64,000 nucleotides of DNA. It comes from Gnetum montanum (Eukaryota > Streptophyta > Gnetopsida > Gnetales > Gnetaceae). The stretch covers positions 273,731 to 337,730 of the forward strand of contig MNCI01002773.1 in the NCBI GenBank assembly GCA_015680685.1. The letters are read 5' to 3'. Position 1 is the first letter of the stretch, and every line of letters starts with the position of its first letter. Shown one piece after another: positions 56,781 through 64,000 of this stretch. The translations under genes were made by a program, and so were the position numbers. Under the pieces are notes generated by a model. It was not told the origin of the DNA. It ran no database searches and was given only the letters and a program-made list of their open reading frames with translations.

Positions 56781-58980
56781 CTACAATTATTAAGGAATTG
56801 ATAATCATTAGAAGGTATTCTCTAATTTTTATAAATCCATTCCTTGCTCATACTTTTGGTTAAATCAAGTCCTTACTAGCATCCCCCATAACTAAGATGA
56901 GCACTTCATGATCAAATAGGTTCAAAAATCATGAAAATAAAAGTGATAATGGTCAAGTTATGTATTGGGAAAGCTAGGATGTCAAAGCTCAAACTAGAGA
57001 AGAAAATTTGAAAAACTTCCCTTGTGTGCAAATGAAAAATGATGAAAAATTTTGCTAAGTCCCCACATGTTTGTAGTTTTTGGTTGACTCAATATTGGAG
57101 ACTCAACATCAGGGATCTAATATCAGTGTAGACCTGATATCTAAGCCCAAAAAATTACATTTCTCATTAGGGTTTGATGGGGAAAAATGATCTTTCTAGT
57201 TATCTAGAAGGTTTTAAGGTTATACAAAAGGTTTGAATAATGGAGATATACATATTTTTGTCAAAAATTTGTCATTGGAAGTTCAAATAGAAGGAATCTT
57301 GGGCTACGAAAGTTCATAAGATGGATAAGAAGGGTGATGAGTTCATGTTCTGAAAATGGATAGTGTAAATGATATGGGAAGTATTTATTGACATTTGTTG
57401 ATGTTGGAAGATTCAAGATGATGTGGAATCACTTGGCAAGTATAAGATACGATAGTTATACAAGTGGGTCCTCCTCAAAGCAGACTCTAGCCATTAATGC
57501 CCTTGTATAACCATGCCTAGAAGTGTCCTTAGGCACTTAAGGAGTTGACTGTAACACATACCTATTTAGCATAACACACATGTTAGTACCACCAAATTGG
57601 GAAAATAACCCTATGTTACACAAAACCACAAGTAATGACTATTCTTATAGTAAGATGAAATGGACTTAGAAGGGGTTTCAAAGATTGGGATGTGAGGTGT
57701 CTTACTATAGGCATAATGAATTCTTATGTTTTATTAGTGGTTAAAGTAATAACTATCCTTTCTATCTAAGATTCAAACCAAGTCAAGATCACATTCCAGT
57801 GACATTGCATCATTTCATCTCTTGGAATGAAAATCATAAGGCTATCAATGTTGCAAGGAGTATTGTAACTTGGCATATTGTCCAAGGGAGGAGTTTATTT
57901 ATAGCACTTTGTTTATTTTTTAGATTTCTGAGAAGCCACCCACCTTCAAGCATGGGTAAAATGTCTTTCTAGTGAAACCCCCAGAAATTTATTGTGTTCT
58001 TTTATTTTTATTTGTGTCAACCTTTTAAGGTAGCACTTATTTTACTCTTACTCCCATTTTTTGTTAGATCTACAAGGATATAATACAACCTTAGCAACAT
58101 GATAGAACTCATAACAATAATCCAAAAGAATTCACAAATCCCCTTGATGTTACACCCTTTTCATTCCCACGTACTTCCTCACTTTTTAGTCCAACCATAA
58201 TGATCATAGGCTTATTCTTAGTTGTATTATGGAAAAGAATATCATTATGGCCATGTTAAGAACCTCTTATTAATGGAATGGATGGATGGTATGGGCTCAC
58301 TGTTCAACTAATCAATCCCTTATGACTTGATAACATAGAGAAATATTCATCTTATTGGACTACATCTTGAGATTATGCAACATGTCTTATTAGTAATCAA
58401 AATTATCTAGAAAAGGTTTGAAAAAAAAGTATGAAAAAGATAGTAAATGTTTGAAAAGGGTATAAGAATAAAAAATGTCAAAGAATAAAAAATGATTAAA
58501 TAAGGGAAAAGTGTAAAAGAATATCAAAGCTTCTAAGAAATGAAAAAGTGAAAGAATAAGAAAAATTATATTAAAAATGTAAAAGAGTGAAAGTAATTAT
58601 AAAACAAAAAATTTGAAAACACTTATTAATTCTAGGATCCAGATAAGGCATCTTCCCCACGACTAAACTCATGGATGAGTGTTTGGAAAATGCTCCCTAG
58701 ATCTCTTGGATCATACACTAGGTGGTTCACTTACCATCTTTATTGATTTAACTATTATCTTATTGTCCCATGTGATCTAGATGGTGGTTGAGTTGTTATC
58801 ATCTAAGTCCCTATTTTCTTTTCCCTTTGATGTATGATTATGGGTAAGTAGTTTTGTTTTTAGGTTTTTAGTTGTAGTCATTTTCTTAGATTGGAAATTA
58901 GTAAGTGGTTTAGATGTTTCCATGCATGTTTTAGACAATTTTTTGTTCTCAATTAGTCGCCATAGGGTGTCTTTTGGTTT
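56781..58980. other. Spacer of element D between protease and the extra ORF
   Basis: No RT or integrase motif is visible. 57085-57150 repeats the LTR-type GATAT palindromes (AATATTGGAGAC, GGGATCTAATATCAG, CCTGATATC). 58420-58620 is a purine-rich run of AAAGAATAAAAAATG-like words. 58777-59010 continues the protease frame as a charged Lys/Thr-rich tail. Confidence 0.45.
57085..57150. repeat. LTR-type GATAT palindromes inside element D
   Basis: CAATATTGGAGACTCAACAT and GGGATCTAATATCAG resemble the LTR copies CGATATTGGGGATCTAATAT. They lie about 300 bp upstream of the extra ORF start. Confidence 0.55.
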
Positions 58981-59470
58981 TGTGGCTCCTAATCTCTCTT
59001 GTATGCACACTTTTTCTTCACACTTATTGTGGACTGGTGTGATGAGTATGTTAACATTCTGAAGTGTCAGTCCATGACTGCACCCTTTTCTTTCAACAGT
59101 AATGCATGGAATTCATTGCGTGTATATGGTTTTATTGATGTCTTTCTTAGAGATCTCAATAGATAGATCCATCATACTTATCTTAGCATCAATTGTGTTA
59201 AGCCATGCTCTCCCCATGAAAATTGGAAATTCCTTATTAGCATCTTTCATGTTGATTACTAAAAAGTTAGCGACATCATCTATCTGTCCCAAAGAAATGG
59301 CAATAGACTAATCTACAAGCTCTAACCTGATGTTGCACTCTTTCAAATGGTAGGTTCCATGCTTGATATGTTTCATAAGAGATCAAATTTACCCTGGAAC
59401 CTAAGTCTAATAGAGCTTTGCATGATAGATTCTCATAGATAAATCAAACAAACTCCTACATCAATTCTCT
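58981..59470 (-). pseudogene. Protease of element D
   Basis: The minus strand reads LSCKALLDLGSRVNLISYET, with DLGS at the active site in the form usual for Athila elements (DLGAS). After a frameshift it continues AISLGQIDDVANFLVINMKD and then FPIFMGRAWLNTIDAKISM, the ILGRPFL-type end block. It follows gag in the same direction. Stops and shifts make it inactive. Confidence 0.7.
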
Positions 59471-62047
59471 TCTTAGGGAGTGGTCTTGCCTTAATCTAGT
59501 TTGTGATAATTTCAATGAGCATGAATCTCTATATATTTTTGTTAGATGATAACAGAAGCTTGTTGGTAGTGAGAGGATTTGTTTTAGAAGAAACTAGTCT
59601 TGATGAAGTTCTCACTCTCCAAACTTTTTTGAACTTATCCTAAAGAAATGATGTTTCTTTGTCTAGTCCTTAGTGTTGCTGGAAAGATTCTTCACTTGTA
59701 TATTTACTACCTTTACATCTTTCCTCTATTGTGGTTGTGATGGAAATTCCCCTTGCATAGTCGATGGTGGCATTGGTGGTAAAGGATTTGGATTGTAATT
59801 TGATAAATCAATTACTTGCGAATGCAGTCTAAGTTGATCCTTGATGGCATCGGGTAGTGGTATTTTGATGGATAATACTATGGAGTTTGAATAGTTACAT
59901 TTGCTGGTGAGACTACATGTTGAACAAAATATCCATACAAATTTGGCTACCTATATATATATTGTTGGTGAGGCGGTGGCATAGATTAAGGCTATTGCCA
60001 CTATTGATAATAATACTCCTATGGATGCGGCAAAGCTCCATTAGGATAATACATTGGTTGGAGGTTTGGTTAGTAGTTACCTTGAGGATAAGATAATTGT
60101 TTGGCCATTTTTCTTTTAACAAATTTGGGATTGAGTGCGTATGCCCCTATCTCTTGTAGATGTGTTATGATTGGGCAACATCCCTTGGGATGTTCTTACT
60201 GACACATAGTGCAACCTTCCTCATTAGTGGAGCTAGTGTCTAAGCACTCAACCACTAAAGCAACATTACCTTTTTGTCTAGACTCTTTATTCTTTTTTTT
60301 TTCTTTGCCTTTCCAAGAGGCTTGCTTGGTTCTTTCCTCCATAATCTTTAATGCAGTTGTAAATTTCTCATCAAGAGAATCCCATAGTTTCTCTACTTTG
60401 GTTGCGATGTCACTTAAAGAATTCTGGATTAGTAGAGTTTTTTTTGGGTATCCTAATCCAAGGTTTCTTCCTCCTGTGTAGCACAAACCCATGCATCTCT
60501 CTTTCTAATTGATGGATCTCTGTTATACTCTTTAGTTGATTTTCTTTTTCTTAGCTCATCACCTTCTTTTGACACTTGATTGATTAATCTTTGGATGTGA
60601 TGGATGGTCATTTTTGATAATATTCCTTGGGTGTAAACCCCAAGAGTTTCTCAAGTTTTGCTTCGTAGCCCATCTATAATGTGCCTAAGCTATTCCCTTG
60701 GTGAAAAGCCATGGTTGGGACATCTATGTAATAGTGAATAGTATCTACCCATTCCTACATCAAGGGCCTCATGAGTCCCTTGCTTCCATCCCTAGATCTA
60801 TTTTCTTAAGTTAGATACTTATGAATAAATTTGGTATTTATTGTTGAAGAGTTTGAGCATGGTACTCTAGCATTTGATTAATTTAGGTTCCAGTGACCTA
60901 TACTAGCTCGCTGCCTCCTTCACAAGTGTTTTGTAAAATAGCTTTAACTTTTTCCACTTTCAGTGTTTTGTAGGGCACAGGCATCATGAAAAACTTGAAG
61001 GTGATGTTGTGGATTAGCATTATAGCCACCTTCAAATATTGGCATGTTTCTCATGTCTAGCCATTTAATTTGACTATCTCTCACGTGCTTGGTTGGGATG
61101 TAAATAGCTTCTTGGATGTTAATCATATTGCAAGTTTTCATCAAGGGTTCATTAACTTGATTAGGTTCATGTGCTCTATTGTAGTAGTGCCCTCGTCTAT
61201 GTTCATGCCTTTCTTGATCCTCTCTTCGATCCTTGTATCTTTTTTGTTCGTACTCTTCATCTTATGAATCAAAATGTCTTGAATGTTGGTCATAACAATC
61301 ATGAGTCCTTCTATCTTCCCTATCATAATCTCTATGCATTGGCCTCCTCCTATTAGAGTCCTTTGATGATCATGAGGATGAGGATGAGTTAGTAGGATAC
61401 TGGTGCTAGCTTGTTCTCTTTTCATGACTCCTGTATTTGTCTTTGTGGAATCCTATAGATACTCTTGGCCTTGAGTCCTACTTACATCTTGAGTCGATTG
61501 CCCCTCTCTTAGGTATCTCTACTAGGGTAGACTGCATTTGAACTTTGATAGGTTCTTCTAGTTTGATGATAGGTGTTTTTGAAGGCTCTTCATCATTCTA
61601 GTGAAGTTAGTCTATGATGAATGTATTAGCATTAAGTTTCTCCAAGATAATAGAAGTGTTGATCTAATTCCCTTTGTTATGTTCATGTTTGATTTCCATG
61701 GTAGCATCTCTCCTCATTTTCTTCTTTGTGGGTTCATATGGTTTACTCATGTGCTTAGTCACATGGTACCCTTCCTATATTTGGTTCAAATTCATTTTCC
61801 TTAAGGTAGTTTGAAGCACAGTGAATGCTACATGTTTTGTAGGTAGGACAATGTTGACTTTTATGTCTCTTCATCTCATTTGACTATCTTGATGGAAGAT
61901 GAAAGCAAACTTTGGATGGTAAGGATCAGTGTGAGCATATGTGATTCTTATTTGCTTTGGCATCCCCCATTCTTCTTCATCGTCAATTTTGTCACTACTC
62001 CTCCCTGTCTCTTTGGTAGGTGGTTATGTATCTTTTTTTGAGGCCAT
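59471..62047 (-). pseudogene. Gag of element D
   Basis: The first ATG after the primer site is at 62047 (MASKKRYITTY). Along the frame are ITYAHTDPYHPKFAFIFHQD, a very basic Arg/His-rich stretch near 61150-61400, then MPIFEGGYNANPQHHLQVFH (gag core start, near 61040) and a core with many stops. A Lys-rich stretch KGKEKKKNKESRQKGN and CLDTSSTNEEGCTMC (60196-60492) lie near the nucleocapsid end. The assignment is by position and general pattern. No intact CCHC knuckle is visible. Confidence 0.6.
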
Positions 62048-62174
62048 GTTTGTGATTTAGGACATTGGTTAAGTGTGTGTAGCTTGTTTGGGATTATTAA
62101 AAATTAAGATTTTAACTTTGGGTTTTTTATACAACAAACTTTGGAAAATCAATTACTAAGCATACATTGACTTG

Positions 62175-62193
62175 TGCCTAGAAACAATGCCAA
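62175..62193 (-). promoter_or_regulatory. Primer-binding site of element D
   Basis: On the minus strand, one base after the LTR end (ACTCATCA), TGGCATTGTTTCTAGGCAC resembles TGGCGCCGTTGCCGGGG, the site found in many Athila and Tat elements. Most differences are C-to-T or G-to-A. Confidence 0.6.
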
Positions 62194-63108
62194 TGATGAG
62201 TCGCGTAGTAATCCAACACCCAACCATATGAGATACAAGTGTTCATGTGTAGCCTAGTTGAATTCTATGGATGAGGCAATGTGATTATGCTAGTAATTGG
62301 TTTAAGTTCTTAATCATTGTCTTCCCACATGAGTTAGTAAAATCAATGTGTATGGTTTAACTCATGGTGAGGTGTATGATATGTTGATGTTATAAGGTCG
62401 TTCTCCTAGTATTCATTATTAAAAGTGAAAATAATTCTAAGTCTAAGATTAACTAAAGCAATAAAGGAATCTAATCTAGCCTATGGCAATGAGCATCTAA
62501 TCTTGACCTTTAGTACACACCTTGGACTTCATGCAAATACTACTAGGATTACCAAGTACTTTGCTACTGGTCATACCAAGTGATAGTACTACTAGGTTAC
62601 CAAGAAATTATAGTTAAGTATTCAAGATCAATTGTACTCATTCCTCTTAACAATAGCAAGAGTAAAGAGCATAGAAAGTAAATCAATAACTAGGAAAATA
62701 GTAATTATTATACTAAGTAAATATGGTAAACATTAGTCTAAGTAAATAGTAAAGAAGTCTACGTGATGGTGCAATGATGTAAAGTAATCTTGTTCTTTAT
62801 TTCTAGACATGAAACATGTTTGAATGCATTCCACTCGAATAAAGATTGCATGCAATCACTTAACATCGCACTGCGAGTGTACACTGCTAAGTGCTAAGTG
62901 CTAGAATCAAGAAAACAAACTAATAGAGTTTCACTAAGGTTGAAATGGAATAATTATTTGGACACCTAAGTGTCATATTTATAGGCTTTCATATGTCTAC
63001 AATATCAGATATACGACATCGTAGCTTGTGCCCTAATATTGGGGATTTGATATCATGGCTTCGATATCAAATGCCTAATATTGTAGCTGATCAAAATATG
63101 ATTTATCA
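62194..63108 (-). repeat. 5' LTR of element D
   Basis: It runs from TGATGAGTCGCG to TATGATTTATCA on the plus strand and matches 31591-32510. A TATAAATA box on the minus strand lies at 62976-62983. The GATAT palindromes are at 63000-63095. Confidence 0.88.
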
Positions 63109-63564
63109 ACTAGAAAATACCACACTGCCCACTATGGCCTTAAGCTGGCAAATGTCGCATAGCCTACCATGGCCTAAAACTGGCAAACAACCTTATATCG
63201 TTTTTTTCTTCAGTCAACAACCTTGTTTCTTAGTCGTTTCAACCTTTTAGCACATTATAACCAGGTTTAGCCAATGTAGCCTTAGAATATAAATTACAAC
63301 ATAAAACCATAACACAAACAAAACCAAGATGCTAAAACATTATAACCAATATTAAAACTAAAACTTAAAATTAAAATGTCTACAACATCGCAACCATAAC
63401 CACATGATGTGGTAAATTGCTTAAACAATAAACTGTAAGAATAACATAAACTATCTCCAACTGAATAATTGGCTAACATTAACCATACAACATCGTCAAA
63501 GTAAAATTAAATCAACAAATGATAACTATAACTGGTAAACATTATAAGTGGCAATGGAGTGATG
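63109..63564. other. Right flank of element D: ACTAG duplication and spacer of element C
   Basis: ACTAG at 63109-63113 is the right target duplication. On the minus strand two hairpin units follow GCCAGTTTTAGG or GCCAGCTTAAGG leads near 63130-63190 (GGCC-ATAGTG-GGCA and GGCC-ATGGTA-GGC). The same units follow the antisense gene stop in A and B. The rest is AT-rich with no supported frame. Confidence 0.55.
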
Positions 63565-64000
63565 CTAAGGAGCATTTGGAGGATGGGGTGAAGCATTGTT
63601 TTCACCTTTACCATTGGGGCCATTGCCATCATCTGGTACCTATAACATGACAACACAAAATTGATTGGTAACCAACGCACATTAAACCAGAGTTAATAAC
63701 TTAAAATGTAATAAAACCAAAACTAAAACAAGCAAACCTAAGATGGTTCTGGGGCTGCATCTTCTATGGGGAAGTTCTAAAGATTAGCCTCTAGATGGTG
63801 GAGGAGCTTCTTCAAACATGTTAGCCCAATCTACATCCCTAAGATTAATACCTGTGAGGATATTTCCCTTGTTGACACCACTCCATGCAGGTGGCTCATG
63901 CAAAAACATGGTGGTGGTTACCTCCCTTGAAGCAATAGTCATCTAGCAAGTGGGGAAGTTGTCTACAACCACGCTCTTCACAAGCATCTTATAGCTATCC
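63565..64000 (-). pseudogene. Third copy (C) of the antisense split gene: exon 8 and part of exon 7
   Basis: On the minus strand exon 7 (63738 to beyond 64000) contains REVTTTMFLHEPPAWSG and GINLRDVDWANMFEE, matching VDLGEEDW in A and IDLGDVDLANMIED in B. It ends CCATCTTAG at a GTTTG donor, as in A. Exon 8 (63565-63639), after a TTATAG acceptor, encodes VPDDGNGPNGKGENNASPHP and stops at 63565-63567, matching the Gly/Pro tails of A and B. The gene runs off the right edge. Because it is on the minus strand, its host element would be plus-strand. Confidence 0.62.

Larger units (their letters stand above)
31591..63108 (-). mobile_element. Element D: Athila-like element with gag, protease and one extra ORF, interrupted by element B
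   Basis: LTRs at 31591-32510 and 62194-63108 are flanked by ACTAG. Without element B the element is about 10.1 kb. On the minus strand the order is 5' LTR, a primer site resembling TGGCGCCGTTGCCGGGG, gag, protease (DLGS), a non-coding spacer, an extra sense ORF, polypurine tract and 3' LTR. No RT, RNase H or integrase is recognisable between protease and the extra ORF, so it was probably non-autonomous. The Athila-like assignment rests on the primer site and the DLGS protease form. Confidence 0.82.

Noticed and set aside
57540-57760. Possible additional LTR within element D
   Set aside because: TGTAACACATACC looks like an LTR start, but no matching copy, end or duplication was found.

Overview
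This window is plant nuclear DNA and is almost entirely nested, decayed LTR retrotransposons. The base composition is AT-rich. The reverse transcriptase, archaeal-type RNase H and integrase remnants are of the plant Ty3/gypsy Tat type, and a plant PPR gene remnant is present. The long LTRs (0.9-2.3 kb), the elements of about 20 kb and the old, heavily mutated copies suggest a very large genome such as a conifer. That species-level guess is inference. No prokaryotic, organellar or viral genes were seen.

Layout, left to right. (1) Element E, plus strand and Athila-like, enters from the left edge. It has a gag relic at 1-315 and its 3' LTR at 21355-22224. Element A, a complete Tat-type element on the minus strand, is nested in E at 461-20275 with a TCACT target-site duplication. 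(2) 22225-24300 is a gag-region relic (F) on the minus strand. It is followed by a PPR pseudogene (24520-25496), a plus-strand gypsy RNase H relic (25563-25990) and the last two exons of an unrecognised cellular gene on the minus strand (27153-27709). (3) A minus-strand LTR with a polypurine tract and a short terminal ORF (G) lies at 29455-31075. (4) Element D, minus strand and Athila-like, spans 31591-63108 with an ACTAG duplication. It carries gag, protease and one extra sense ORF but no recognisable RT or integrase. Element B, a second complete Tat-type element on the minus strand, is nested inside that extra ORF at 34272-55696 with a GCACT duplication. (5) From 63109 to the right edge is the end of a third antisense-type gene (C), on the minus strand.

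The most interesting feature is a split gene embedded antisense inside the Tat elements, between protease and reverse transcriptase. I reconstruct eight exons with matching order, splice positions and nearly equal lengths in A (8626-13076) and B (43390-49008). Exons 7 and 8 recur in C. The predicted protein is about 1,000 residues and belongs to no family I recognise. Because the gene is antisense to the genomic RNA, its introns would not be spliced out during retrotransposition, so an intron-bearing passenger gene can persist. Spacers on both sides of this gene, and after integrase, carry many copies of a short hairpin whose 4-bp arms change together (GGTC/GACC, GGCC/GGCC, CATC/GATG). A, B and D each also reuse a family-specific repeated word from the LTR in the internal DNA upstream of their extra gene. 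In B this is a tandem array with a period of about 185 bp.

All element genes are broken. The in-frame stops in A are mostly TAG, as expected from C-to-T decay of CAG and TGG codons in silenced DNA. Three single N bases mark suspect assembly joins at 10002, 10050 and 23981.
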